A stretch of DNA of 64,000 nt from Paenirhodobacter populi (GTDB lineage: Bacteria > Pseudomonadota > Alphaproteobacteria > Rhodobacterales > Rhodobacteraceae): NCBI RefSeq assembly GCF_004022215.1, contig NZ_SAUZ01000002.1, forward strand, positions 124,001 to 188,000. Reading direction: 5' to 3'. Below the pieces are notes generated by a model that saw nothing but the letters and a program-made list of their open reading frames with translations, had not been told where the DNA came from and did not search any database. Position numbers and translations under genes: made by a program. The stretch's first letter is position 1. Every line of letters begins with the position of its first letter. Positions 45,732 through 55,001 of this stretch are shown here, piece after piece.

Positions 45732-45914
45732 GCGCCTTCAACCTCCGGTGTTGCGAAACTGCCTGAAGGAGCGTTCGCAATGGTTGGGAATCTTTATACT
45801 TTTTAAAGAAATCTGGCCTTCGCCCGGATTGTTAACGACCGGGTAACCAAAGCAACCCACGGTTGAGAGGTCAGCGAGCTGCCGCTGCCGCGCCAAGCCA
45901 TTCTGGGGGAAAGA
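45732..45914. promoter_or_regulatory. AT-rich divergent promoter region of DUF6477/DUF6456 genes
   Basis: Contains TATACT at about 45796-45801 next to a run of AT, and a CtrA-like site at 45832-45848 (TTAA-N7-GTAACC). It is unusually AT-rich for this window, as expected for paired promoters. Confidence 0.45.
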
Positions 45915-47012
45915 ATGACGATCAGAGCCTCCGTCGGGACGGATTTGCCCGGCTGGTTGCCAGATACGACCAGGATCTACCTGCGCCACGTCGAGGAAGG
46001 GGTGCCCCTTCGCCAGCTCGCACGGGCTGAAGGGTGCCATGCCTCGACGCTGCTGCGTTGGGTGCGCCGGGTCGAGGAACGGCGCGAGGATCCGCTGATC
46101 GACGAAGCTCTTTCCCGGCTCGGCCTTGCGGTGCCCGTCGATGTCTCGGCCGGCTCACCCGAGAGAGAAACCGACATGACCGCACCGATCCGCGCACAGG
46201 CGCAAACCGAGGCCGAGGACCACCTGGAGCAGGAGGCGCACCGCATCCTGCGCCGGCTGGCGGAGCCGGGGGCGGTTCTCGTGGTGGGCGAGGGACAGGA
46301 CAAGGCGGTGGTGCTGCGCGGCACGGTCCGCACTGCGGTCACGGCGCGGGAAACGGCGCAGGCGCTGGCGCTGAAGGACTGGATCCATCTGCGCCACGCC
46401 GGCCGCGTCATGAGCTACGGGATTTCCGCGGCCGGGCGCGCGGCGCTGAAGCGGCAGATCGAGGAAGAGCGCGAGGACAGCGGCGAGGAAGACACGGCCT
46501 TTGGCGGCCAGCACCGCGAATGGGGCGAGCGCGAGGTCGGATCGGGCGCCGCGCGGCGGCGGATTCGGGCGAATCTGGCGGAAAGCCCGCTTGGCGTGCT
46601 GGCGCGGCGGCGCGATGCGAACGGGGCGCCGTTCCTTGCGCCCGATCTGGTCGCGGCGGGGGAGCGCCTGCGCGAGGATTTCGAACTGGCGCAGATGGGG
46701 CCGCGCGTCGCGCAGAACTGGGAACGCTTCCTGACCGGCGGCGACCGGGGGCAGTATCGCCCGGATCAGGCGGGCGGTCAGGGCGGATCGGAACGCGCGC
46801 GGGAACGGGTGGCCGCGGCGCTGCGCGACCTCGGGCCGGGGCTCGGCGACATGGTGCTGCGCTGCTGCTGTTTTCTGGAGGGGCTGGAGGCGGCGGAGCG
46901 GCGGCTTGGCTGGTCGGCACGATCGGGCAAGATCGTGCTGCGGATCGCGCTGATGCGGCTCAAGCGGCATTACGACGAAACCTATGGCGGGGCCGCGCCG
47001 CTGATCGGCTGA
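45915..47012 (+). CDS. HTH/DUF6456 domain protein, probable DNA-binding regulator
   Basis: A 365-residue protein. Residues about 20-60 look like a helix-turn-helix (GVPLRQLARAEGCHASTLLRWVRRVEE). Residues about 95-180 resemble a winged-helix module. The C-terminal ~150 residues (from RANLAESPLGVLARRR) are DUF6456, with the hallmark GERLREDFELAQMGPRVAQNWERF. Architecture and divergent promoter suggest a transcription regulator conserved in Rhodobacterales; its target is unknown. It ends before a strong terminator. The ATG follows GGGGGAAAG. Confidence 0.7.
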   Translation: MTIRASVGTDLPGWLPDTTRIYLRHVEEGVPLRQLARAEGCHASTLLRWVRRVEERREDPLIDEALSRLGLAVPVDVSAGSPERETDMTAPIRAQAQTEAEDHLEQEAHRILRRLAEPGAVLVVGEGQDKAVVLRGTVRTAVTARETAQALALKDWIHLRHAGRVMSYGISAAGRAALKRQIEEEREDSGEEDTAFGGQHREWGEREVGSGAARRRIRANLAESPLGVLARRRDANGAPFLAPDLVAAGERLREDFELAQMGPRVAQNWERFLTGGDRGQYRPDQAGGQGGSERARERVAAALRDLGPGLGDMVLRCCCFLEGLEAAERRLGWSARSGKIVLRIALMRLKRHYDETYGGAAPLIG

Positions 47013-47045
47013 CGCGCACAGGCACAAACACACATGCTCAAAACG

Positions 47046-47087
47046 CACAGGCCCGGGGAAATTCCCGGGCCTGTGTCTTTCTGTCTT
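47046..47087. terminator. Intrinsic terminator between DUF6456 and aqpZ genes
   Basis: CACAGGCCCGGG (47046-47057) pairs perfectly with CCCGGGCCTGTG (47064-47075) around a six-base loop, followed by TCTTTCTGTCTT on the plus strand. It separates two convergent genes. Confidence 0.78.
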
Positions 47088-47101
47088 GCCGTATGGCTGG
47101 A

Positions 47102-47785
47102 TCAGGCGTCGGCGCGGGTCAGGCCAGCCGCGTTGACGATGCCCGCCAGCGCCCCGCCCACCAGCGGCGCGAGGATGAACACCCACAGCTGCGACAGCGC
47201 CTGACCGCCGACGAACAGCGCCGGCCCGATCGAACGCGCCGGGTTGACCGAGGTGCCGGTGACATTGATGCCCACAAGGTGCACCGCCGTCAGCGTCAGC
47301 CCGATGGCGAGACCGGCAAAGCCCACCGGCGCGCCCTTGTCCGTCACGCCCAGAATCACCGTGACGAAGATGAACGTCGCCACGACCTCGAAGATCAGCG
47401 CCGCGGCGAGGTTGTAGCCGCCGCCGTAACCCGGCCCGTAACCGTTCTGCCCCATGCCGCTGGTGGCGATGGAATAGTCGGACTTGCCGCTGACGATCAG
47501 GTAGATGACGAAGGCGCCGAGGATGGCGCCGATGACCTGAGCGATGACATACTGGACGAATTCGCCCGCCGACATGCGCCCGGCGCAGAGCACGCCGATC
47601 GAGACCGCCGGGTTCAGGTGGGCGCCCGAAATCGCGCCGATCCCGTAGGCCGCCGCGACGATCGACAGACCGAACGCGGTGGCGATCGGCAGAATTCCGA
47701 ACTCCGCGCCGGTGATGGCGGCGGTGCCGACACCAAAGAAGACGAGGAAGAAGGTCCCGAGGACCTCGGCAATGAATTTTTTCAT
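47102..47785 (-). CDS. aqpZ: Aquaporin Z
   Basis: A 227-residue six-span water channel. The two NPA motifs are seen in GAHLNPAVS and GTSVNPARS. The narrow-pore architecture and LPIATAFGLSIVAAAYG fit AqpZ rather than a glycerol facilitator, and its length matches. The ATG at 47785 is used rather than a TTG six bases earlier. A glycine/tyrosine-rich loop (GQNGYGPGYGGGYN) is longer than in E. coli AqpZ. The gene is divergent from lipA. Confidence 0.9.
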   Translation of the reverse strand: MKKFIAEVLGTFFLVFFGVGTAAITGAEFGILPIATAFGLSIVAAAYGIGAISGAHLNPAVSIGVLCAGRMSAGEFVQYVIAQVIGAILGAFVIYLIVSGKSDYSIATSGMGQNGYGPGYGGGYNLAAALIFEVVATFIFVTVILGVTDKGAPVGFAGLAIGLTLTAVHLVGINVTGTSVNPARSIGPALFVGGQALSQLWVFILAPLVGGALAGIVNAAGLTRADA

Positions 47786-47899
47786 AGGCAAATCGCCGCA
47801 GACGGACTGCGGTCCCCTTTTAGGATGTAAGCCCGCATTGCGTCTCGGGCCGGTTTCGCATTATCTATCCGAAGACCTCAGGAAAAGGGGGAAAATCCC

Positions 47900-48850
47900 T
47901 TGCGCGAACTCAAGATCCCCGATCAACGCCACCCGGAGAAAGCCCACCGCCCCGATCAGGCGCAGCCGAAGAAGCCGGACTGGATCCGGGTCAAGGCGCC
48001 GACCTCGCAAGGCTACAAGGACACGCGCGAGATCCTGAAGAAAAACCGCCTCGTCACCGTGTGCGAGGAAGCGGGCTGCCCGAACGTCGGCGAATGCTGG
48101 TCGCAGGGCCATGCCACGATGATGATCATGGGCGAGATCTGCACCCGCGGCTGTTCCTTCTGCAACGTCGCGACGGGCAAGCCCGACACGCTCGACGCCT
48201 TTGAACCGGGGCGGGTCGCCCATGCGGTGCAGACGCTGGGGCTGAAGCATGTCGTCGTCACCTCGGTCGACCGCGACGACCTTCAGGACGGCGGGGCAGA
48301 GCATTTCGCCCAGACGATCCGCGCCGTGCGCCACCGTGCCCCCGACACGACGATCGAGATCCTGACGCCCGACTTCCTGAAATGCAGCCCGCGCGCGCTG
48401 GAAATCGTGGTCGAGGCGCGCCCGGACGTGTTCAACCACAATCTCGAAACCGTGCCCGGGCTTTACCCCGAGGTGCGCCCCGGCGCGCGCTATTTCCATT
48501 CGCTGCGGCTGTTGCAGCGGGTGAAGGAGCTGGACCCGACGATGTTCACCAAATCGGGGATCATGGTGGGGCTGGGCGAGACCGCGATGCAGGTGAAGCA
48601 GGTCATGGACGACATGCGCGCCGCCGACATCGACTTCCTGACCATCGGGCAATATCTGCAACCGACGCCCAAACATCACCGCGTCGATCGCTTCGTGACG
48701 CCCGACGAGTTCAAGGAATACGAACGCGCGGCCTACGGCAAGGGCTTCCTGATGGTCTCGGCGACACCGCTGACGCGGTCGAGCTATCACGCGGGCGACG
48801 ATTTTGCCCGGCTGCGGGCCGCGCGTCTGCAAAAGCTCGGTCGCGCCTGA
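47900..48850 (+). CDS. lipA: Lipoyl synthase
   Basis: A 316-residue radical-SAM enzyme that inserts two sulfurs into octanoyl groups on lipoyl-dependent enzymes. The auxiliary cluster cysteines are C55, C60 and C66 (CX4CX5C), the radical-SAM cysteines C81, C85 and C88 (CX3CX2C), and the RSSYHAGD motif near the C terminus supplies the conserved serine. The start is a TTG at 47900 with GGGGGA upstream. No lipB lies next to it. A repeat copy follows before the convergent pdxY. Confidence 0.93.
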   Translation: MRELKIPDQRHPEKAHRPDQAQPKKPDWIRVKAPTSQGYKDTREILKKNRLVTVCEEAGCPNVGECWSQGHATMMIMGEICTRGCSFCNVATGKPDTLDAFEPGRVAHAVQTLGLKHVVVTSVDRDDLQDGGAEHFAQTIRAVRHRAPDTTIEILTPDFLKCSPRALEIVVEARPDVFNHNLETVPGLYPEVRPGARYFHSLRLLQRVKELDPTMFTKSGIMVGLGETAMQVKQVMDDMRAADIDFLTIGQYLQPTPKHHRVDRFVTPDEFKEYERAAYGKGFLMVSATPLTRSSYHAGDDFARLRAARLQKLGRA

Positions 48851-48859
48851 CCGCGCGCG

Positions 48860-49000
48860 GGTCGGGGGCGCTGCCCCCGCCGGTGGCCTCGGCCACCCCG
48901 GCGCGGCCACGGGCCGCGCGTTCGCCGAGGCGGCCTTCCACCGGAAGGCCGCTGCTCCTCGGCTCACCCCGGGATATTCATGAAAAAACGATGGGCTGTT
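48860..49000 (-). repeat. Composite intergenic repeat, copy 7 (reverse)
   Basis: Between convergent lipA and pdxY. The G/C hairpin is at 48864-48878, a GGTGGCC/GGCCACC hairpin at 48882-48897, a CGGCCTTCC/GGAAGGCCG hairpin at about 48931-48951 and a reverse core (CGGGATATTCATGAAAAAAC) at about 48970-48989. The multiple hairpins make this the most elaborate single copy. Confidence 0.75.
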
Positions 49001-49081
49001 TCCGATGGGGCCGGAACGCGATCATGAAACCGCGTGAAACGCCTCGTGGCTTTCGTCTTCAGGGAAAGATGGCGGGCGGGA

Positions 49082-49936
49082 TCATCCGGCCGGTTGCAGC
49101 CGGGCGAGGGCGGCGCGGAAGTCCGGGTCCGACAGCACGACCTCTTCGGCGCCAAGCGCCTGTGCCCGCGCGATCGCGCGCGACATCTGCACCTGTGCCG
49201 CATCGACGGCGGCGGAGAGGGTCAGCGCGCTGCTGATCCCCGCGACGATCAGCCCGGCGAACAGGTCGCCCGTGCCGGAAATGGCGATGGGCAGTTTGCG
49301 GACGGGATGGCGGCTCAGCCCCTCGGGGCCGAGGACGACGGTTTCGATCATGCCTTCGGCGGTTTCGGCGAGCGCGCAGCCCGTCGCCACCAGATGCGCG
49401 CCCGGCGCCAGCCCGAGCCTTGCGCCGACGCGGGGAATGTCCGCGAGCGTCGCGACCGGGTCGCTGTCGGTCAGCCAGGACAGCTCGAACGGATTCGGCG
49501 TCGCGATATCGGCGAGCGGCAGCAGATCGTTGCGGATCACCGAGGCGATCTCGGACGGCACGTAAAGCCCCGGCCCGGTATCGCCCATCACCGGATCGCA
49601 CAGATAGATCAGCCGCGGATTGGCGGCCTTGGCCCGGCGCACGAAAGCGGCGGTCTGGCGCGCCACCTCGATCGAGCCGATATAGCCGGTGACCAGAAAG
49701 GCCGCGCGTTCGGGCAGGCCGCGTTCTTCGGCCCCAAGCAGCAGATCGGCGAAGATTTCGGGCGGCAGGGCGCAGCCGCGCAGGGTGGGGTAGAAGGGCG
49801 TGTTGGAAAACAGCACCGTCGGGATCTGCGCCACCTCAAGCCCCGCGGCCTGCATCGGAAAGACCGCGGCGGAATTGCCGACATGGCCCATGACGACCTG
49901 GCTCTGGATGCTGATCACAAGCGGCGGGCGACGCAT
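49082..49936 (-). CDS. pdxY: Pyridoxal kinase PdxY
   Basis: A 284-residue ribokinase-fold enzyme that phosphorylates pyridoxal in the vitamin B6 salvage route. VISIQSQVVMGHVGNSAAVFPMQ near the N terminus is typical of PdxY. The catalytic SGTGDLFAGLIVAGI contains the conserved aspartate and anion hole. The ATG at 49936 follows AGGAAGGGA; an upstream start at 49999 is rejected. It is divergent from the M24 peptidase gene. Confidence 0.88.
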   Translation of the reverse strand: MRRPPLVISIQSQVVMGHVGNSAAVFPMQAAGLEVAQIPTVLFSNTPFYPTLRGCALPPEIFADLLLGAEERGLPERAAFLVTGYIGSIEVARQTAAFVRRAKAANPRLIYLCDPVMGDTGPGLYVPSEIASVIRNDLLPLADIATPNPFELSWLTDSDPVATLADIPRVGARLGLAPGAHLVATGCALAETAEGMIETVVLGPEGLSRHPVRKLPIAISGTGDLFAGLIVAGISSALTLSAAVDAAQVQMSRAIARAQALGAEEVVLSDPDFRAALARLQPAG

Positions 49937-50079
49937 GGCAATCCCTTCCTGGCTGCGGTAAATTGGTCCCGGAACGGGCGACGGCCTTCTGTGCGGCAAA
50001 AAAACCGCGATCGCAATGGCGTTTCCCGCGATTTTGCCGGAATGCGGACCAAGTGTCGCGCCGCAAGCAGGAGCAGGAC

Positions 50080-51252
50080 ATGACGAGCTATGAAAAGGCG
50101 CTGGACGGGTTCGAGCCGGTCAGCGCGATGCCGATTTCCGACGATGAGCTGACGGCGCGGATCGCCGGTTTGCAGGGGCGGATGGCGGCGCGGGGGCTGA
50201 AGGCGGTGTGGCTCGATGCCTCGTCGTCGCTGCGCTATTACACGGGGCTGTCGATCGCGCCCTCGGAACGGATGCATGGCGCGATCATCCCGGTGCGGGG
50301 CGCGCCGGTCTATGTCAGCCCGCGATTCGAGGTGCCGAAGCTTGACACGATGCTGCGCATCCCCGGCGAGGTTCTGGCGTGGGAGGAACATGAAGACCCC
50401 CGCGCGATGATCGCCGCGCGGGTGCGGGGGCTGGATCTGCCGGGGCAGGGGCTGGCGCTGGATCCGGCGACGCCCTTCCTGTTCGCCGCCGGGATGATCG
50501 CGGCGATGGAGGGCGCGGTGGAGCCCGCCGCCCCGTTGATCACCGCGCAGCGGCAGGTGAAATCGCCGGCCGAAATCGCCATCCTGCGCACCGCGATGGA
50601 GGCGAGCTGGCGCGTCCAGAAGGCCGTTTGGGAAGGGCTGCGGCCCGGCATCTCCACCGCCGAGGTCTGCCAGTTCGTCGATGCGGCGCATCGGCGGCTG
50701 GGGATGAAACCGCTGTTCGTCGCGGCGCAGTTCGGCGAGGCGACGGCCTATCCGCATGGCAAGCCGGGCGGGCAGGTGCTGCGGGAGGGGGACATGGTGC
50801 TGATCGACCTTGGCGGCATCCTGCAAGGCTATCGGTCCGACATCACCCGCAGCTATGTCTTCGGCAAGCCTACGGAACGGCAGGCGTATCTGTGGGACTG
50901 CGAGCGGCGCGCGCATCTGGCGGCCTTTGCCGCCGCGCGGCCCGGCGCGCCCTGCGCCGCGGTCGACGCCGCCGCGCGCGCGGTGCTGGAGGCCGAGGGC
51001 TTCGGCCCGGATTACGCCGTTCCCGGCCTGCCGCACCGGACGGGGCACGGGCTCGGCCTCGACATCCACGAGGATCCCTTCATCGTCCGGGGCAATGCCA
51101 CGCCGCTCGAACCCGGCATGGTCTTTTCGATCGAGCCGATGCTCTGCGTCTATGGCGAATGCGGGGTGCGGCTCGAGGATATCGTCTGGATGGGGGAGGA
51201 CGGGCCGCACTGGTTCTGCCCGCCCGCGCAAAGTCCGGCGGCGCCGTTCTGA
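50080..51252 (+). CDS. M24 metallopeptidase (Xaa-Pro dipeptidase/creatinase-like)
   Basis: A 390-residue enzyme. The N-terminal creatinase-like domain (about 1-165) precedes the M24 pita-bread fold. Metal ligands are seen as the two aspartates in DLGGILQGYRSDITRSY, the histidine in HRTGHGLGL and the glutamates in SIEPM and RLEDIV. It probably cleaves X-Pro dipeptides in the cytoplasm. A peptide ABC transporter follows immediately, which supports that substrate; creatine-like substrates are less likely without other genes. The ATG has a weak GAGCAGGA site. Confidence 0.85.
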   Translation: MTSYEKALDGFEPVSAMPISDDELTARIAGLQGRMAARGLKAVWLDASSSLRYYTGLSIAPSERMHGAIIPVRGAPVYVSPRFEVPKLDTMLRIPGEVLAWEEHEDPRAMIAARVRGLDLPGQGLALDPATPFLFAAGMIAAMEGAVEPAAPLITAQRQVKSPAEIAILRTAMEASWRVQKAVWEGLRPGISTAEVCQFVDAAHRRLGMKPLFVAAQFGEATAYPHGKPGGQVLREGDMVLIDLGGILQGYRSDITRSYVFGKPTERQAYLWDCERRAHLAAFAAARPGAPCAAVDAAARAVLEAEGFGPDYAVPGLPHRTGHGLGLDIHEDPFIVRGNATPLEPGMVFSIEPMLCVYGECGVRLEDIVWMGEDGPHWFCPPAQSPAAPF

Positions 51253-51420
51253 CGGGGCTTTACAGGACCTCCGGTTTGGCCCTTGAATATCCCTCATGAA
51301 GATGTGAGGAAACGCGCGGCCGTGGATTGATCGGATGGTCAAATCTCCACGCATTTTCCGTCCTTGCGCCGGCGCGAGACCGGCGTCACGAAACGACTCA
51401 ACAGTGAGAAAGGATATCCG

Positions 51421-53025
51421 ATGAAACTCCTGTCCCGCAGCCTGCTCGCGGTTTCCGCGCTGGCGCTGAGCGCGGCTGCGCCCGCAATGGCGAAGACCTT
51501 CGTCTATTGTTCGGAAGCCTCGCCCGAGGGCTTTGATCCGGCCCCCTATACCTCCGGCACCACCTTCGACGCCTCGGCGCATCCGGTGTTCAACGGGCTC
51601 GTGGAGTTCAAGCCGGGCACCACCGAGGTCGAGCCGGGTCTGGCCGAAAGCTGGGACGTTTCGGAGGACGGCACCGTCTACACCTTCCACCTGCGTCCGG
51701 GCGCGAAGTGGCAGTCGAACGACATCTTCACCCCCACCCGCGACGTGACCGCCGATGACGTGATCTTCAGCTTTGAACGTCAGGGCGATGCGGCGAACCC
51801 GTGGCACGAATACATCCCCGGCATCACCTACGAATATTATACCGCGATGGAGATGCCCGAACTGGTCAAGTCGGTCGAGAAGGTCGACGATCTCACCGTC
51901 AAGGTGACGCTGACCCATTCCGAGGCGCCCTTCATCGCCAACCTCGCCATGCCCTTCATGTCGATCGTGTCGAAGGAATATGCCGACACGCTGGCCGCCG
52001 CGGGCAACAAGGAAGACTTCAACAACAAGCCGATCGGCACCGGCCCGTTCAAGTTCGTCGCCTATCAGAAGGATGCGGTGATCCGCTACCAGAAGAACGC
52101 CGACTACTGGGGCGACGCGCCGAAGATCGACGACCTGATCTTTGCGATCACCACCGACGCCTCGGTCCGGCTGCAGAAGCTGAAGGCGGGCGAATGCCAC
52201 CTGATGCCCTATCCGTCGCCCGCCGACATCGAACAGATCAAGGCCGATCCGAACCTCAAGCTCGACGAGATGCCGGGCCTGAACGTCGCCTATCTGGCCT
52301 ATAACACCACTGTCGCCCCCTTCGACAAGCCCGAGGTCCGCAAGGCCCTGAACCAGGCGATCAACAAGGAAGCGATCATCGACGCGGTGTTCCAGGGCGC
52401 CGGGCAGGTGGCCAAGAACCCGATCCCGCCGACCATGTGGTCCTACAACGACGCGATCGTCGATGATGTCTACGACCCCGAGGCCGCCAAGGCCGCGCTG
52501 GAAGCCGCCGGCGTCAAGGATCTGTCGATGGAGATCTGGGCGATGCCGGTGCAGCGCCCCTACATGCCGAACGCCCGCCGCACGGCCGAACTGATGCAGT
52601 CGGACCTCGCCAAGGTCGGCGTCAAGGCCGAGATCGTGTCCTACGAATGGGGCGAATACCTGAAGAAGTCGATGGAGGAAGGCCGCAAGGGCGCCGTCAT
52701 CATGGGCTGGACCGGCGACAACGGCGATCCGGACAACTTCCTCAGCGTGCTGCTGTCCTGCGCGAGCGCACAGGGCGGCGGTGCGAACCGGGCCTTCTGG
52801 TGCAACCAGGAATTCTCGGACCTGCTCACCCAGGCCAAGCAGAATTCGGACGTCGAAGAACGCACGAAGCTCTATGAACAGGCGCAGGTGATCTTCAAGG
52901 AACAGGCGCCGTGGGACACGCTGGCGCATTCCACCCAGTTCGTGCCGATGCGCGCGAATGTCACCGGCTTCACCATGAGCCCGCTGGGTGACTTCACCTT
53001 CGAACACGTTGACCTCACCGAATAA
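51421..53025 (+). CDS. Dipeptide/oligopeptide ABC transporter substrate-binding protein
   Basis: A 534-residue periplasmic binding protein of the family-5 type. A signal peptide ends at APAMA (residue 24). The mature chain starts KTFVYCSEASPEGFDPAPYTSGTTFDAS as in DppA-like proteins, and contains YWGDAPKIDDLIF, NPIPPTMWSYN and DNFLSVLLSC typical of the group. It delivers peptides to the permease encoded next. A longer frame from 51364 runs into the leader and is rejected. A short inverted repeat (CCTCA-N8-TGAGG, 51292-51309) lies upstream. Confidence 0.9.
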   Translation: MKLLSRSLLAVSALALSAAAPAMAKTFVYCSEASPEGFDPAPYTSGTTFDASAHPVFNGLVEFKPGTTEVEPGLAESWDVSEDGTVYTFHLRPGAKWQSNDIFTPTRDVTADDVIFSFERQGDAANPWHEYIPGITYEYYTAMEMPELVKSVEKVDDLTVKVTLTHSEAPFIANLAMPFMSIVSKEYADTLAAAGNKEDFNNKPIGTGPFKFVAYQKDAVIRYQKNADYWGDAPKIDDLIFAITTDASVRLQKLKAGECHLMPYPSPADIEQIKADPNLKLDEMPGLNVAYLAYNTTVAPFDKPEVRKALNQAINKEAIIDAVFQGAGQVAKNPIPPTMWSYNDAIVDDVYDPEAAKAALEAAGVKDLSMEIWAMPVQRPYMPNARRTAELMQSDLAKVGVKAEIVSYEWGEYLKKSMEEGRKGAVIMGWTGDNGDPDNFLSVLLSCASAQGGGANRAFWCNQEFSDLLTQAKQNSDVEERTKLYEQAQVIFKEQAPWDTLAHSTQFVPMRANVTGFTMSPLGDFTFEHVDLTE

Positions 53026-53090
53026 TCCTCGGGGACAAACGGACGGGCGCGCGGGGGGCAACCCTTTGCGCGCCCGTTGAGGATATATGC

Positions 53091-54098
53091 ATGATCAGAT
53101 TTCTTCTCACCAAGCTGCTGTATCTGGTCCCGACGTTTCTGGGGATCACCTTCGTGGCTTTCGGTTTCGTGCGGGTTCTGCCGGGCGATCCGGTCCTGCT
53201 GATGGCGGGGGAACGCGGCCTGTCGCCCGAGCGCCATGCGGAGCTCGCGCATCAGCTCGGCTATGACAAACCCTTCCTGATGCAGTATCTCGACTTTCTG
53301 GTGCGGCTGCTGCACGGCGATCTGGGCAATTCGCTGGTGACGAAGAAACCCGTGCTGACGGAATTCCTCGCGCTGTTTCCGGCGACGATGGAGCTGGGCA
53401 TCGTCGCTATCCTGCTGGCGACGCTGATCGGCGTGCCGGTGGGCGTTCTGGCGGCGATCAAGCGCGGCTCGTGGTTCGATCAGGTGTCGATGACCGCGGC
53501 GCTGGTCGGATTTTCCATGCCGATCTTCTGGTGGGGGCTTCTGCTCATCATCTTCTTTTCCGGCATCCTGCAATGGACGCCGGTGTCGGGCCGCATCAGC
53601 CTGATGTTCTTCTTCCCGCCGGTGACGGGCTTCATGCTGATCGACAGCCTGCTGTCGGGGCAGAAGGGAGCCTTCGCCTCGGCCTTCTCGCACCTGATCC
53701 TGCCGTCCATCGTGCTGGCGACGATCCCGCTGGCGGTGATCGCGCGGCAGACCCGCTCCGCCATGCTCGAGGTGATGGGCGAGGATTACGTCCGCACCGC
53801 CAAGGCCAAGGGCATGCCCTATTCGCGTGTCGTCATGGTCCATGCCCTGCGCAACGCGATGATCCCGGTGATCACCACGATCGGCTTGCAGATCGGCGTG
53901 CTGATGGCCGGCGCCATCCTGACCGAGACGATCTTCAGCTGGCCCGGCATCGGCAAATGGATGATCGATTCCATCTCGCGCCGCGACTATCCGGTGGTGC
54001 AGTCGGGGCTGCTGCTGATCGCCGCCATCGTGATGATCGTGAACCTGATCGTCGACCTGACCTATGGTCTCATCAACCCGAGGATCCGCCACAAATGA
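53091..54098 (+). CDS. dppB: Peptide ABC transporter permease (DppB-like)
   Basis: A 335-residue inner-membrane permease with six spans. The cytoplasmic EAA loop is seen as EDYVRTAKAKGMPYSRVVMVHALRNAM. The N-terminal FLLTKLLYLVPTFLGITFVAF is the usual DppB start. It forms a heterodimer with the next gene product. The stop overlaps the next start (ATGA). GAGGAT precedes the ATG. The gene lies 65 bases after the binding-protein gene. Confidence 0.92.
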   Translation: MIRFLLTKLLYLVPTFLGITFVAFGFVRVLPGDPVLLMAGERGLSPERHAELAHQLGYDKPFLMQYLDFLVRLLHGDLGNSLVTKKPVLTEFLALFPATMELGIVAILLATLIGVPVGVLAAIKRGSWFDQVSMTAALVGFSMPIFWWGLLLIIFFSGILQWTPVSGRISLMFFFPPVTGFMLIDSLLSGQKGAFASAFSHLILPSIVLATIPLAVIARQTRSAMLEVMGEDYVRTAKAKGMPYSRVVMVHALRNAMIPVITTIGLQIGVLMAGAILTETIFSWPGIGKWMIDSISRRDYPVVQSGLLLIAAIVMIVNLIVDLTYGLINPRIRHK

Positions 54099-54997
54099 CC
54101 GACACCGCAGTCAAGCTTTCCGATGCGGCGATCCGGCGCCGGATGGTTGCCGATTTCTGGTATCACTTCCGGCAGAACCGGGGCGCGGTCGCGGGTCTGG
54201 TCGTGTTCATCCTGCTGGTCTTTGCCGCCGTCTTCGCGCCGGTGATCGCGCCGCATGATCCGACGATGCAGTATCGCGACGCGCTGCTGGTGCCGCCGGT
54301 CTGGCAGGAGGGCGGGCGTTCCGCCTACCTTCTGGGCACCGACGCGGTCGGGCGCGACATGCTTTCGCGGCTGATCTACGGGGCGCAGTATTCGCTGTTC
54401 ATCGGCATCGTCGTCGTGTCCATCGCGGTGGTCGGCGGGATCCTGATCGGCACGCTCGCCGGGTTCTTCGGCGGCTGGGTCGATACCGTCATCATGCGGG
54501 TGATGGATGTGGTTCTGGCGTTCCCGTCGCTGCTGCTGGCGCTGGTTCTGGTCGCCGTTCTGGGGCCGGGGCTCTTGAACGCGATGATCGCCATCGCCAT
54601 CGTCTACCAGCCGCATTTCGCGCGGCTGACGCGGGCGGCGGTGATGGGGGAAAAGGCGCGCGAATATGTCACGGCCGCGCGGGTCGCGGGGGCGGGCAAC
54701 CTGCGTCTGATGTTCAAGACCATCCTGCCCAACTGCCTCGCGCCGCTGATCGTGCAGGCGACGCTGTCGTTTTCCTCGGCGATCCTCGACGCGGCGGCCC
54801 TGGGCTTCCTCGGCATGGGGGCGCAGCCGCCCGCGTCCGAATGGGGCACGATGCTGGCCGAGGCGCGCGAATTCATCCTGCGCGCCTGGTGGGTGGTGAC
54901 CTTCCCGGGGCTGGCGATCCTGATCTCGGTGCTGGCGATCAACCTGATGGGCGACGGGCTGCGCGATGCGCTCGACCCGAAACTGAAGAAGGGCTGA
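54095..54997 (+). CDS. dppC: Peptide ABC transporter permease (DppC-like)
   Basis: A 300-residue inner-membrane permease paired with DppB. Family features include FRQNRGAVAGLVVF, LLGTDAVGRDMLSRLIYGAQYSL and the EAA loop EKAREYVTAARVAGAGNLRLMFKTILPN. About six spans are present. The start overlaps the dppB stop by four bases; dppD follows four bases after the stop. A longer upstream frame lies within dppB and is rejected. Confidence 0.92.
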   Translation: MTDTAVKLSDAAIRRRMVADFWYHFRQNRGAVAGLVVFILLVFAAVFAPVIAPHDPTMQYRDALLVPPVWQEGGRSAYLLGTDAVGRDMLSRLIYGAQYSLFIGIVVVSIAVVGGILIGTLAGFFGGWVDTVIMRVMDVVLAFPSLLLALVLVAVLGPGLLNAMIAIAIVYQPHFARLTRAAVMGEKAREYVTAARVAGAGNLRLMFKTILPNCLAPLIVQATLSFSSAILDAAALGFLGMGAQPPASEWGTMLAEAREFILRAWWVVTFPGLAILISVLAINLMGDGLRDALDPKLKKG

Positions 54998-55001
54998 GGT
55001 C

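Noticed and set aside
49915-53061. 1048-codon minus-strand open frame
   Set aside because: Antisense to the M24 peptidase and binding-protein genes; no recognisable domain.
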